A stretch of DNA of 64,000 bases from Diploptera punctata. Its lineage: Eukaryota > Arthropoda > Insecta > Blattodea > Blaberidae. Both the position numbers and the translations under genes were made by a program. Positions 1 through 11,598 of this stretch are shown piece after piece. The DNA lies in NCBI GenBank assembly GCA_030220185.1, contig JASPKZ010008347.1:310001-374000 (forward strand), read 5' to 3'. Position 1 is the first letter of the stretch; the number at the start of each line of letters is the position of its first letter. The notes under the pieces were generated by a model. The model made no database searches and was not told the DNA's origin. It saw only the letters and a program-made list of their open reading frames with translations.

Positions 1-240
1 CAATCTTTAAAGGTTTAATAGCCATTTTCGACCCCGAAAATTCGCAATAAACCCAGACATAATATGGTGACCCTCCCAAATGTGTCTGTTTGAATTTTCA
101 CATCTTCAAAAATAGATTTAATCTGCTGGATATACCATGTTATGTTTCCCTTACGAATCCATTCAAAAATATCTTTAAAATCATTTAAATCGTTTTCTAC
201 TTGATTTACATTACATTTAGCATTTGGTATATTATTTTGT

Positions 241-1189
241 GATACAGGGGTCTTTCATGGAATCCCATCCCGTTGGGGTAAGTGCGGGAAGTCCGCCGGT
301 TTCACTGTAATCCGGGGCATATTGGTTGGTCTACTATTTTTTGCTCTAACTTGTTCAACTATTCTGCAGCCCCGGTAGCTAGCAGGATGAGCTTCACCGC
401 AATTTACACACTTTGCTGGTTCGGTCAAAGATTTCCTGCATTCGCGAGTATTGTGTAGACCGGCGCACTTCACGCACCGTGCCATCAGATGACAGAAGTT
501 TGCCTCATGGCCAAACCTCTGACATCTGAAGCATTGTTGGAGTCCTGGTTGACGCCTGTAATCTTCAATTTTTACTTTGAAATTAAAAAGACCAGTTAGT
601 TTTTTCAATTTGTCTACATCGTCTTGTGCCCTCGGTAGGGTCACCACCCAGAGCGGTAATGGAATTCATTATTTTTTCTTAGTTACATTATCAATGTTAC
701 TTTTAGATAACTGGCGGACTCGGACCACTGAAATTACCAACCTAGACAATTCAGCCAAAATTGTTAAGTTATCAAATATGGGCGGTAGTAGACCCCTTAG
801 AACGAATTTGGTAAACTTTCTGCCGTCGTTGTCGTATGTATAATATTCAACAGAATCTTTGTCAAGTATGGATATCAATCTATCATAATCCTCTTTAGTA
901 CTAGCTTTGATCTTTAATCCACTAGAAATGTATTCCCCCTCATAATTTTCGTAAGCTGAGTCAATATAGTATGGTTAATTGCCTTCAGGTGTATTATGAT
1001 GGGAGGAAAAAAATTTGTTTTCTTTATCTGTTGTTCTTCATTAGGTTCATTTGTTATATCATTATTATTTTGCAATACGTCAAAAGCGTTCGAAGTGGCA
1101 AGGGGATCAGGCTCGTTATTTCGAGACACTTTAACAGTTTTATTGGGTATAATAAATCCTTCGTCATCTGGGATTATTCTCTTCGCCAT
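241..1189 (-). pseudogene. Jockey-type LINE ORF1 (Gag-like) pseudogene
   Basis: Three minus-strand frames read in order (1189-914, 878-669, 647-255) and together resemble the nucleic-acid-binding ORF1 protein of Jockey-clade LINEs. The first begins at a Met and has the acidic, low-complexity start of such proteins. The last carries three zinc knuckles: CX2CX4HX4C, CX2CX3HX4C and CX2CX3HX6C, the last with the HPASYRGC signature. The intact counterpart at 61278-61976 has the same knuckle series. Frameshifts separate the three pieces, so this is a dead copy. No ORF2 follows: the sequence runs off the window at position 1. The family is secure; the subfamily is not determined. Confidence 0.85.
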
Positions 1190-1740
1190 GTCTTCCCCTA
1201 AAATCAGCTACAACCGCCTCTTTAAAAACAAAGAGGGGTGAGCACCTCCCCACGACAGCAACGGCAGTACCTATTACGTGTACTCAAACACCAATACACG
1301 AAAAAATATCAAGAGACGACACAAATAAAAACCAATATAAAACCTAAAAAATACCAATTTTAAAATAAATAAGTAGGAACAGGTTAGAATAAATTGAGTA
1401 AAATACTGCAGCTGACAAGATATCACAAGTTTTAAAACAAACACAAAAAGCTTAGTCAGTATAAACCTAAAATAACTGATAGGTTACAAATCTTAAAATA
1501 ATAACTGCTGACACCGCAAGGGTCGGGTTTATTGGGAGTCCACTAACCTGAATTTTGATGCAGCACCAGTCACGTCCCCCGCTGGTCAACTCCAGCTAAG
1601 CCACAGACACTTGCACAGACGCTTTGCACTAACTCAATTTAAAAACAATTTCACCAAAAACATCTAAAATCACTATTAAAATCACTTATTCTTTTTAATC
1701 TTCGCTGCAGGACCACACCCACTTCAAGCAGACACGTATA
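1190..1740. other. Gene-free stretch, probable LINE 5' leader
   Basis: This lies directly upstream of the minus-strand ORF1 start and is probably its 5' untranslated region. It shows no supported reading frame. It is less AT-rich than its surroundings near 1500-1620. Confidence 0.35.
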
Positions 1741-1749
1741 TGAAAGCAC

Positions 1750-1811
1750 TGACGTCACAGTCACAATACGACTGGAAGCGATCAATAATTCACCGCTACA
1801 CTCTGACGTCA
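1750..1811. promoter_or_regulatory. Two CRE-like TGACGTCA palindromes
   Basis: Perfect 8-bp palindromes TGACGTCA lie at 1750-1757 and 1804-1811, 54 bp apart. They match the CREB/ATF consensus and sit between the LINE leader and the Penelope-like element. Use as a promoter element is inference. Confidence 0.3.
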
Positions 1812-1852
1812 CGCATTGTCAGCTGGTACACAGCGCTTACGTCTTACTCCAC

Positions 1853-2345
1853 TCACTGCTCTGCTGAGACTCTCAAGTTCACTGTCTGTTCACTGTCTGT
1901 CCTATTTATACGTTCATCGCGATGTGTACGTAAGTTATATCTGCCTTCTGATTGGTCAGCGGTAGGGACTTCCATTGCTCCAATGAGATTGTTGTTTGAT
2001 GGTCTAGGCGACTGTACTTGTAGAGGCATGCATTCTGCGTTTTTTAGAACCGTATCCATACTTTGTTGACTTTTAATGATTTTTTTTCTATTGCAACTGT
2101 TTTTATATTTGAATATTTCGATGGCTTCTCGTTGTAGACGGGTAAAATAGTGTGTGCAGTTAGATAATATGTCTGTAGTCTGGTATTGTACTATGTGGCC
2201 ATCAAGTAAAGAGTGTTCTGCTACTTCCGACTTATCCATTTGTTTAAGACGACTGTATCTTTCATGCTCCTTAAGTCTGGTTGTGATGCTGCGTTTGGTG
2301 GTGCCTATATACACTTTTCCACAACTGTATGGTACCCTGTATATG
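1853..2345 (-). pseudogene. GIY-YIG endonuclease domain of Penelope-like element
   Basis: The frame reads CGKVYIGTTKRSITTRLKEH at its start, the GIY-YIG core with the catalytic Arg spacing. It continues with an AEHSLLDGH segment and a Glu-containing REAIEIFKYKNSCN helix typical of the family. The longest Met-initiated stretch is 153 aa (2314-1853), but the domain begins upstream of that Met as the C-terminal half of the RT polyprotein. The C-terminal tail beyond the nuclease is polar and not conserved. In the family this domain nicks target DNA for target-primed reverse transcription. Confidence 0.85.
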
Positions 2346-2369
2346 CATGGTGTCTAATGGGGATGGAGT

Positions 2370-3378
2370 TGATCCTTTATAGGTCTGAGAATGTTCTTGA
2401 TTTTCTTTTAGGCCTGTATATGTCTTTATGTCTTATTTCTTTAGTAGTTTTCCAATGCGGTCCGTTACATACTTACTGAACGGTAAAAATGCCCTGGTTG
2501 AAGTTTTTTTCTTCTAATTCTTTGCTGCTGTTGTATCGTCTGGGATGATTGGCTCGGTTGATTTGTTTTCTGGTGTATCCATTGGCTGTGAATATCGTAT
2601 GGAGGTGTTGAAGTTCCGTTTTTAATAAATCCGGTTGACAAAGTTTCTTGGCTCGATCTGTGAATGATTTGATTATTCCAAATTTTTGTTTAGGGTAATG
2701 ATTCGAGGTTTTATGAAGATACCTGTCCGTGTGGGCAGGTTCTCTGTAGATAGTGTGATAAATGTTGCTGTCTTCTTCTCTTTTGATCAGGATGTCTAGG
2801 AATGCTATGCTGTTTGTTATGTTTCTTTTTCTACGGTGAACTGTATACTGCAGTTTATGTTGTTGATGTGTGTAAGAAATTCGTCTAATTTCTCTTCCCC
2901 GTGGTTGCAGATTACAAAGGTGGCGTCTACATATCTTGGATATGAGAGGTGGTCGTATCTAAGCATGTTTGCTCAATGTTTTCCGTGAAGAAATTGGCAA
3001 CTACTGGGCTCAAGGAACTGCCCATAGCTACTCCACATGTTTGCTCGTATAAGACGTTGTTGAATAGAAAATAGCTGGTGGTTAAGCAGTGTTTGGTAAG
3101 TTTTGTGATGTCTTGAGGAAACTTGGCAGCAATGAGGTGAATAGTCTCATTTATTGGAACTTTGGTGAATAGTGAGATCACGTCGAAACTCGCCATTATA
3201 TCTCCCGGTTGCAATGTTTTAGTTTTTCTAAGAAGTGCATTGAGTCTTTGACATAAGTGTCACTGTTGTTAGTATGTGGTTTCAATAAAGCAGAGAGATA
3301 TCTAGCCAGGTTGAAAGCAGGTGATCCAATGTTGCAAATGCCAATAATGAACGGCGGAATCGCATTCTCGCGCTTCAT
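2370..3378 (-). pseudogene. Penelope-like reverse transcriptase, broken
   Basis: The frame at 3378-3196 holds an ICNIGSPAFNLARYLSALLKP segment typical of the Penelope RT N-terminal palm. The frame at 3214-2927 continues with the catalytic SFDVISLFTKVPI motif and the GVAMGSSLSPVVANFF motif. Downstream, in another frame, are FLDILIKREEDSN and AHTDRYLHKTSNHYP, which are Penelope RT/thumb motifs. At least two frameshifts separate these parts. The second catalytic motif (xxDD) could not be placed, because that region near 2880-2920 is shifted and lacks a clear match. Enzyme activity is not expected. Confidence 0.85.
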
Positions 3379-3379
3379 C

Positions 3380-3790
3380 GAATTTCGCCATTACACGCTC
3401 CTTGATGATCTTGAACGGCAGTGTACGATTTCCTTTCAAAACTGTATTTCCTTCTTGTTTCTTTGCCACGTAGTCCAGTATGTATATAATATTGCGTTTA
3501 GCCTTCAGTTTAGGGTATCTTTTAAGAAGTTTGTCGTATGTCTTGAAACCTCTTACGTGATAATCATCGTATATGTTCTCTAGTGTTTTGTCATCAAACG
3601 CCGTGATGACACTTGCGACTTTAACCTTCTTATCAGGAGAGGGTTGGTATTCACTTTCAATACTTCCATCGCCTCTCCCCGCACTTGCCGTATCACTACC
3701 GCTTGCAATGAGTTGTTCGTCATTATCATCACTAGCATCATAATTGTGTTAAGTGTTACAACAGTATCTGTTTTTCTTATGCTCATATTT
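3380..3790 (-). other. Unassigned reading-frame remnant
   Basis: Upstream of the Penelope RT the minus strand has two frames with coding-like composition: 3786-3580, and a shifted one at about 3550-3380 rich in Lys/Arg with LLKRYPKLKAKRNIIYIL. I do not recognise them. They may be the poorly conserved N-terminus of the Penelope protein or another repeat. Confidence 0.2.
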
Positions 3791-4526
3791 GTGCACTATA
3801 ATAGATACCAGAAAACATGCGAATGATTCATCTTCTACACCAATACCATCTTTACGAAGAAGAGACCTTTGTAACTTCATCTCAACCAATCGCAATACAT
3901 TAACAGGATTGATTGATTACCAATTGCCGACCCATCTGACGCTTCACAACACAAATAACTTCACAAAACGCAACTTCAGAGGCACACTGGGTCATTCCAT
4001 CTCAAGTGGTCTAGTGCCCCGCGCTCGACTTGCTCAATTTCGCTGAAACTTGGTGTAGGTATGGACCCTCTTTAGAAATGAACCTCTGCAAAATTCCAAA
4101 TCATAATACCAAGTGTTTGCGAAACTTTGGCCTTTCATATGGAGGCCTGTTTGATGAATCCATCAAGAAACCGAGCAATATTCATTTTTTTAACTCATTG
4201 TTGTTACAAGGCAAATGCAAGTAGACCCTCTTATTTCTATGTCTTGCACATCTTTTTATCCTAAATCCAAGAAACGTAGTTCGACGAAAGTAAGTCCACT
4301 TTAGGAGTCACCAGCGTGGATCAAAGTGCCTAACGAAATCTGTTATATCAAATTTTAGTCCTTCTTTAGGGCCTAATATATAAAGAACAAGAAAAAAAAA
4401 TAAACAGACGGAGACTAATATTTGGTAAATTTGATAATGGTGGTAGAGACTGTGTACTGTCAGAATATCTTTATTCATAGTCGCTTATCTATTAGTATAT
4501 TAGATCGTAAACATGGTGCCAAATAT

Positions 4527-4923
4527 ATATATATATATATACATTTTTTTTTCCAAATGCCCCAGGTTTGTCTTTCGATATTCCTGGTTTCTCTCCTGGC
4601 ATGGCGTACTTATAACCCATTTCTGAGGTAGGGGTTACGTTGCCCCGATGATTGATATGATGGGTGATGATGATAATGGTGCACCAGGAGTGTCCTTAAT
4701 CCTAACCTTAACCTAAGACGAATATGAATAATGATGATGATTGCGATGGCCATATGATATCGGGGACCGTTTGGGCCTTAAAATTTTCTTGACATTTGTC
4801 TTACAGGTGAGGAAAAACCCCGATAAAAACCTCACCCAGAAAAACTGTCCCGACCGGGGATCGAACCCGGGCCCGCTGCGTGACAAGGCAGCACGCTACC
4901 CCGAGACCACAGCGGTGGACACT
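4527..4923 (-). mobile_element. SINE A copy (tRNA-derived), full length
   Basis: On minus, a tRNA-like head has B box GGTTCGATCCC (complement near 4860), followed by a body shared with 22584, 25349 and 28413. The tail at low coordinates is a T/TA-rich run. A perfect 12-bp target duplication, GGTGCCAAATAT, flanks it at 4515-4526 and 4924-4935. The uninterrupted site is kept in the opposite arm near 7695-7705. Confidence 0.9.
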
Positions 4924-5425
4924 GGTGCCAAATATGCAATTCTTAAATGTCAGCTATGTTCAAGCCCAAATAACATGAATTACGTCATCTCAAATGTTTT
5001 TTCTTTAGTACAATTACAAAGAGCACATTTTCATCTACTAGAATAAACTTATTTCATTTTTGAGCCCATTCAATTATGCGATGAAAAGCAAGGTGCCAAA
5101 TACGCAATTGTTAAAAGTGAGCTATGTTCAAGCTCAAATAACGTAAATTACTTCATCTCAAATGTAGTCTTCGTTAGTATCATTCGAAAGAGCACATTTT
5201 CATCTACTAGACTAGTTTATTTAATTTTTGAGCCCATTCAATTATGGGATGAAAAGCAAGATGCCAAATATGCGACTGTTAAAAGTGAGCTATGTTCAAG
5301 CTCAAATAACGTGAATTACCTCTTCTCAAATGTTACTTTCTTTAGTTCCATTAGAAAGATCACATCGTCGTCTGCTTGAATCAGCTTATTTCATTTTTGA
5401 GTCGATTCAATTATGGGATGAAAGG
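4924..5425 (+). repeat. Subterminal tandem repeats, left arm (about 3 units)
   Basis: Roughly 175-bp units contain GTGCCAAATATGCAATTGTT, a TCAAGCTCAAATAACGTGAA segment and a TTTGAGCCCATTCAATTATG segment. The same unit recurs in inverse orientation at 6815-7705. Confidence 0.85.
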
Positions 5426-5454
5426 TAAGCGTGAACTTAATTAAAAGTTGTTTA

Positions 5455-5779
5455 TTGCCCACCACACTGTGAAATAATGCGACTTACTCAAGTGGCGCTT
5501 TAATTTTTCACCGCTACCACTCACAATGGCAATGACGGTATATTACGTCAGGGAGTTTCTCGTAAGTTCAGACCAAAACTATGTAGCTTGTGGAGGGGTA
5601 GAATGGCTTTATTTGTTTTCCAGGCTGTTGTTAGGTATTGTAATTTTTTTTCAAGTTTTCAATAGTTTATAGTTACCGGTATGTGTTATCGGAGTTCGAC
5701 TAGTTCAATTTCATATTATATAGTGTTTGGAATTCATTATGTCTGCTCGCAAAAACAGCGTGTTCTAAGACAATCTATT
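5455..5779. other. Unannotated interior of the composite element
   Basis: I see no gene or recognised repeat here. A TTACGTCA half-CRE occurs near 5544. Confidence 0.3.
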
Positions 5780-5782
5780 GAT

Positions 5783-5827
<45 letters not shown>

Positions 5828-6575
5828 TAATAATAATACATTATTTATTCTGGCAGAGTTAAGGCCATAAGGCCCTCTCTTCCACTCAACCAGCACAAAT
5901 ACAAATAAATATTCGACAAATACACTATACTAATTATAAACAGTTAAAGATACAATAAATGTAGCAATGTAAATGTCATGTACAAACAATATTTTATAGG
6001 GTAATAACAATAATGATACGATAATAATAATAATAATAAGAATAATAATAATATAAATATGATACATTATACGGGAAACACCAATTAATATATATATCTT
6101 ACACTGGATAATAATGAAGTCGAGTTTAGAGCAAATATAAATTTAGATTTCTTTTAAAAGATGCCAATGTCCGGCAGCCCCTTATTTCTTGTGGTAGGGA
6201 ATTCCAGTTGCGAGAAGTGGAGATGGTATATGACATGGAGTGATGTGATGTCCTATGTTGCGGTATATTAAGTAAGAGACTATGTTGTGATCTTGTGTTT
6301 AAGTTATGGTTTGAGGATAGATACTGGAAACGGGATGATAAATAATTGGGAATCGAGGTATGTAGGATCTTAAATAGGAGAATTAGACAGTGCGATTTTC
6401 TTCTCTCTTTTAGATGTAGCCATGACAATTCGTGGAATAATGGAGAAATGTGATCGTATTTTCGAACATTAAATATGAATCTGATACACATATTATGGAC
6501 ACGCTGCAGTTTGTCCGACAATCCGTCACTTATGTCAGTTAGTAGAACGTCACAGTAGTCAAAATGCGGCATCAC
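5780..6575 (-). mobile_element. 5'-truncated LINE with (TAA)-type tail
   Basis: Minus-strand order is RT C-terminal frame (6575-6126), then a 3' UTR containing GGCCTTAACTCTGCCAGAAT, then a trinucleotide tail read as (AAT/TAA)n at 5780-5838. This is a standard 5'-truncated LINE copy. A second copy of the same 3' end is at 34440-34490. Confidence 0.8.
6126..6575 (-). pseudogene. LINE RT C-terminal domain fragment (149 aa)
   Basis: The open frame matches the post-catalytic region of Jockey/CR1/L2/I-type LINE reverse transcriptases. It has LQRVHNMCIRFIFNVRKYDH near the start, then the ELSWLHLKERR segment, a PNYLSSRF segment, NTRSQHS, and SRNWNSLPQEIRGC plus LASFKRNLNLYLL at the end. It stops at the natural C-terminus of such ORF2 proteins. 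The catalytic palm is absent because the copy is 5'-truncated. The frame is intact over 149 codons, suggesting a fairly recent insertion. Confidence 0.85.
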
Positions 6576-6639
6576 TAAAGTTTGGATTAAAATTCTTTCA
6601 ATTTAATTGAAAACATTTCTGACTATGAAATTAATGACA

Positions 6640-6832
6640 GTGATGCACGTGTTTTCATGGAGAATGAAATACGTGCATGGAACCTTACTGTAGGAAAACC
6701 AGGGGGAAAACGCCCAGACCAAGAATGAGGTGGGAGAATAACATTAACAATGATTTGAATGAAGTAGATTTTACAGGGAATGATTGGAAAACTCGGGATA
6801 GGGATGTGTGGAGAGTTTGAACATGGCTCACT
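6640..6832 (+). mobile_element. RTE-like LINE 3'-end fragment
   Basis: The plus strand holds the last about 60 codons of the multicopy RTE-like ORF, broken by indels: a GRPR-like start, WENNIN, a DYTGNDW motif and an RDVWR motif, as at 9999-10184. It abuts the right array of subterminal repeats. Confidence 0.8.
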
Positions 6833-7705
6833 TTTAACAATTGCATATTTGGCACCTTACTTTTCATCTCATAATTTAATGGGCTCAAAAATGAAATAAG
6901 TTTATTTTAGTAGATGAAGATTTGCTCTTTCTAATGGTACTAAAAAAAACATCATTTGAGATGACATAATCCATGTTACGTATTTGAGTTTGAACATAGC
7001 TCACTTTTAACAATTGCATATTTGGCACCTTACTTGTCATCTCATAATTGAATGGGCTCAAAAATGAAATAAGTTTATTCTAGTAGATGAAGATTTGATC
7101 TTTCTAATGGTACTAAAAAAACATCATTTGAGATTATATAATTTTCGTTATTTGAGCTTGAACATAGCTCACTTTTAACAATTGCATATTTGGCACCTTA
7201 GTTTTCATTCTATAATTGAACGGGCTCAAAAATAAAATAAGTTTATTCTAGTAGATGAAAATGTGCTCTTTCTAATGGTACTAAAGAAAACAACATTTGA
7301 GATGACGTAATTCACGTTGTTTGAGCTTGAACATAGCTCACTTTTAACAATTGCATATTTGGCACCTTAGTTTTCATTCTATAATTGAACGGGCTCAAAA
7401 ATAAAATAAGTTTATTCTAGTAGATGAAAATGTGCTCTTTCTAATGGTACTAAAGAAAACAACATTTGAGATGACGTAATTCACGTTGTTTGAGCTTGAA
7501 CATAGCTCACTTTTAACAATTGCATATTTGGCACCTTAGTTTTCATTCTATAATTGAACGGGCTCAAAAATAAAATAAGTTTATTCTAGTTGATGAAAAT
7601 GTGCTCTTTCTAATGGTACTAAAGAAAACAACATTTGAGATGACGTAATTCACGTTGTTTGAGCTTGAACATAGCTCACTTTTAACAATTGCATATTTGG
7701 CACCA
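6815..7705 (-). repeat. Subterminal tandem repeats, right arm (5 units)
   Basis: Five units of about 175 bp, each starting near GAGCTTGAACATAGCTCACT, are inverted relative to 4924-5425. Units at about 7150-7330, 7330-7510 and 7510-7690 are almost identical to one another, which indicates recent array expansion. Confidence 0.9.
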
Positions 7706-8209
7706 TGTTTATAATCTAGTATAATCCTAAGAATAAAAATATTTGGGCAGTGCACTGTCTCTACCACCATTTACCAAATATTAGTCTCCGTTTGTGCTTT
7801 GCTCTTGGGATATTTGGGCCCTAAATAAGGACTAAAATTTGATACGACAGATTTTGTTAGGCATTTTGATCCACGCTGGTAACTCCTAAGTGGACTTACT
7901 TTCGTCGGACTACTTTTTTTGGATTTAGGATAAAAAGTTGTGCAATACATAGTAATAAGAGGTCCCTACTTGCATTTGCCTTGTAGTAACAAAGAGTTAA
8001 AAATTGAATATTGTTCGGTTTCTTGATGGATTAATCAAACAGGCTTCCATATGAAAGACCATAGTTTCCCAAACAGTTGATATTAAGATTTGGAATTTTG
8101 CAGAGGTTTATTTTTAGGGTGGACATGAAGCCACACCAAGTTTCAGGAAAATTGGTGATGGTTAACGTGGATGACATTAATAATTAGACCACTTGAGATG
8201 GAATGACCC
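7706..8209 (-). repeat. Outer right arm of the composite element
   Basis: This is the inverted counterpart of 3989-4526, including the ACTACTTTTTTTGGATTTAG and TTCATATGG-type blocks. It is a few percent diverged from the left arm and contains no SINE. Confidence 0.8.
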
Positions 8210-8601
8210 CTCTGCATCGTCCCTACTGGTCTCGACAGGCGTACCGGCAGGTCAATGTGCAATGACACACGCAGTGGTCTCTAAAGGACGACTACAGAGA
8301 TTTGCAGATGAGCGAGTATCACTAGTGCAATAAGAGACCTTCAAATTATGTCTCACGATTTTGGTGTATATCTTTGTTCGAGCCCAAGTACTTTCCTTGT
8401 ATGTGTATACACTGATCGTTGCTGTAATTTACATCTAGAAAGAATAATACCACTGGATTTCATAATGTTATAAGCGACTAAAGGATCCCATATTGAAATC
8501 ACAAATTAATTAATAAGCGAGGTGACGGTTGTGAAGACGGATAAAAAGTACACATCTTATTCTAATTATCTGACATTATTACACGTTTTATGTTAATTAG
8601 G

Positions 8602-8890
8602 TGGCACGCCGTAGTGTAATGGTTAAGGCACTGCGCTACAAGTCGGAAGGTCGAGGGTTCGAGTCCCGGTGGGGTCAGGATTTTTAAACTGACCCAAACC
8701 TTCTGGCGGCACTATGGCCCTGGGGTCGACTCAGCCTCTAACTGAAATGAGTACCAGACGCTTGTTCTAGGGTAAAGGCGGCCGTCACGCAGGGCTGACA
8801 ACCCGGCTGACATCAAGTGCCGATTGTCAAGAAAACGTGGGAGCCTTAACCTCCTACTACCCCAAGGGCCTCCTGAGGCCTTACCTTTAC
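8602..8890 (+). mobile_element. SINE D (tRNA-derived) with perfect TSD
   Basis: The head has A-box-like TAGTGTAATGGTTAAGGC and B box GGTTCGAGTCCC. An unrelated body contains a CCTCCTGAGGCC inverted motif near the 3' end. A perfect 14-bp target duplication TTATGTTAATTAGG lies at 8588-8601 and 8891-8904. Confidence 0.9.
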
Positions 8891-9149
8891 TTATGTTAAT
8901 TAGGAGTATATTTAACTTTAAAAATATAGATGTACTTTTTTAGAAACCTTAAACCATTTGATATTCTTAAATAATTTAAGTTTGTCCGTCACATACAATT
9001 TTCGCATTTCTTATCCTGAATACCGTAAGAAAGTGGAATTTTAACTTTAAGAAGTCATTCAACAACTCTCCAAGCAGTTTTATTGTATAATATTTTGAAT
9101 ATTTACTGATATATACTATACGTATACATCATACGGTTCAATTAAGAGG

Positions 9150-10200
9150 GAGAAGTTATATAGTATCCTGCTGGAGTTCGCAATTCCTAAAAAGTTAGAT
9201 AGACTTAACACGAATGTGTATAAATGGCACAAAGAGTAGGGTGGGTGCAGGCAAACAGTTTTCAGATGCTTTTAAAATTCACAATGGGTTGAAGCATTTC
9301 TACTATTTAATTTTGTACTAGAGCATGCCTTCAAATCTTTAGAGGATGAAGAAGGCCTACAACTCAATGGTATTAATAAGCTGTTAGTTTATGCTGATGA
9401 TGTAGTACTATTGGGCGATTGCGAAGGAGGTACTAAAGGCCAATGCATACACACTATTGAGTAACACTAAAAAATTGGGACTGGAAATAAATATCAATAA
9501 AACTAAATATATGGTCACACTTAGAAATACATAATATAATGGAAATGGACAGCTAATGACGGAAATATTGAGGAAGTGGCTGAATTCAAATACCTAGGAA
9601 CAATAATCACAAATAGGAATAAGATGCACAAAGAAATTGAACATAGGCTTAATTCTGGAAATGCATGCTATTATAAATTACAGAGACTCTTGACGCCCCA
9701 ACTCTTTTCAAAAGACGTTAAACTGAAAATATATAAAACTTATTTTACCAGTTATATTATATGGGTGCGAAACATGGACTCTTACTTTAAGGGAAGGAAG
9801 GAGATTACGAGTATTTGTGAATAAAGTTCTTAGGAAAAATTTTGGTCCAAAGAAAGATAAACAGACAGGTGAATGGAGAAGACTGCATTACAGTGAACTT
9901 CATGTTCTTTATAGGAAGCCAGATATAATAAGAACAGTTAAGTCTCGTAGACTGCGATATGCAGGATATGTGGCACAAATAAGGAACGAAAGAGGTGGAT
10001 GGAAGCTTCTTGTAGGATAACCAGAGGAAAACGCCCAGTTGGTAGACCAAGAATGTGGTCGGAGAATAACATTAACTATGATTTGAGGAAAGTAGATTAT
10101 ACAGGGAATGATTGGAAAACATTAGCTCAGGATAGGGATGTATGGAGAGCTTATGTCCGCGCGGTCATGAACCTACGGGTTTGATAATGCCAGTGAGTTA
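9150..10200 (+). pseudogene. RTE-like LINE reverse transcriptase pseudogene, 3' half
   Basis: Broken frames match the palm/thumb and C-terminus of the RTE-like family. The LLVYADDVVLL-type catalytic motif is visible near 9380-9410 (YADD intact). A KLGLEININKTKYMV segment follows, then the frame 9576-9824 (AEFKYLGTIITNRN, LNSGNACYY), then 9817-10020 with FGPKKDKQTGEWRRL and RRLRYAGYVAQI, then 9999-10184 with PVGRPRMW, DYTGNDWKTLAQDRDVW and MNLRV. At least four frame breaks occur. The 3' end falls at about 10197 near GCCAGTGAGTTAGT, the same terminus seen in the minus copy at 18593. It is 5'-truncated near 9150, as is usual for LINEs. Confidence 0.9.
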
Positions 10201-11177
10201 GTTATACTTTTTGCATATAAAATATTTATAAAAATGTTGTTTGTGAAGGATTATTATTTTACTGAATATGCTACAGGGATTTCATCATATACGAATTAAG
10301 TGTCTGAAAATTGCCCTCCCTCAAGTAGTTTCGAAGAAAAGTGTACCAACAGAGTATTTTTTTACAAGAATTATTTAGATATTAATTCAGACTGGATGAT
10401 TTAAGATATTTGAAATTACGTATATGTTTAAATGTAATTAACATAATGATATTACGTAATTAGACTATATATAATATATAATTTCTAATACGAGTCGGTT
10501 TTCACTCCTCTCCATAGCTGACTCTCCTTAATAAATGCTAACTCATAAAGTTTCATTTTTGTAACGTTGAAAGCCATAGCTAGTAGCTCTGTAATTATTA
10601 TCAATGAAATAGAGACTTAATTAAAAAATTATTTTCTGCAGAATTATTTTATATTTTATTCCATTTACACTTAGCAACCCTGCCTTCTTTGTACAATGTA
10701 TTTGTATTGATTTAACGTTAAATAAAAAAATATTTGAGCTGATCACTCATTCAGGAGGTCCTACATGTCCTTGTGTGATAAAAAATGTATTTGTGTGATC
10801 CATAGTTTAAAATCCCTCGTACCGGGTGGCGTGCAGCATGTAAAAAGTACTCATATGGTAAGAAGTTAATGGACTGGAATAAAAAAATAGTTATACTATA
10901 GTGATATATTAACGCATAGCAATTTAGATTAGAGGCAATGATGGATTTACACAGCTGTTCTTGTATGGGCATAGATAGTGTTTTATTTCACATGCTGCAA
11001 TTGAAATTACATCATATTACAATTGAATATATGAAAGTGTTTGCCGTCATAAGTCCTCAAAAAGTTTCATCTAGTCCCTCACTTAAATTAATTTAAAGGG
11101 GTCCGATTTTAATGCTAAAATAATGTTTACAAAGTCCATGTTTACTCACATTCTACTAAATGCATCTTCAACAGGTA

Positions 11178-11235
<58 letters not shown>

Positions 11236-11539
11236 TTTAGCTTGCTAGATGCCGTAAGGGCAAGGGCCTCCTGATTAACAGGGCTTGGCTCAGTAGATTT
11301 TCACTCGTTAGGTGAGCTAGTCCTAAGGAGTGACAGCATCGAAAGTGGATGCACTTTTGCGTTTTTATGCACTAATCCAGTCCTATATGCACTCTTTAAG
11401 TTTTTTATTCGCACCACATTAAACTAAACACTAAAACTGGACACTTAGGACGGATGTTTGCAGATCTCTTCATAGCTGTCTGTCTTTTGCTCTATTCGTA
11501 CATGTGCACAATTTAACAATGCATGCATTTCTCTTAGAA

Positions 11540-11598
<59 letters not shown>

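Larger units (their letters stand above)
1850..3400 (-). mobile_element. Penelope-like retroelement, degenerate
   Basis: A minus-strand reverse transcriptase followed by a GIY-YIG endonuclease is the diagnostic domain order of endonuclease-bearing Penelope-like elements. Frames are broken by several indels. The 5' limit near 3400 is approximate and no terminal repeats were recognised. It lies head to tail with the minus-strand LINE ORF1 remnant at lower coordinates, on the same strand. Confidence 0.85.
3989..8209. mobile_element. Composite long-inverted-repeat DNA element
   Basis: The ends are inverted copies of GGGTCATTCCATCTCAAGTG (3989 on plus, 8209 on minus). About 530 bp of outer arm (3989-4526 and about 7690-8209) is inverted-repeated, then both arms pass into tandem subterminal repeats of about 175 bp pointing inward. 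No transposase is visible. The centre is filled by LINE and RTE fragments. Flanks give no convincing target duplication, so the superfamily is not assigned. Confidence 0.75.
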
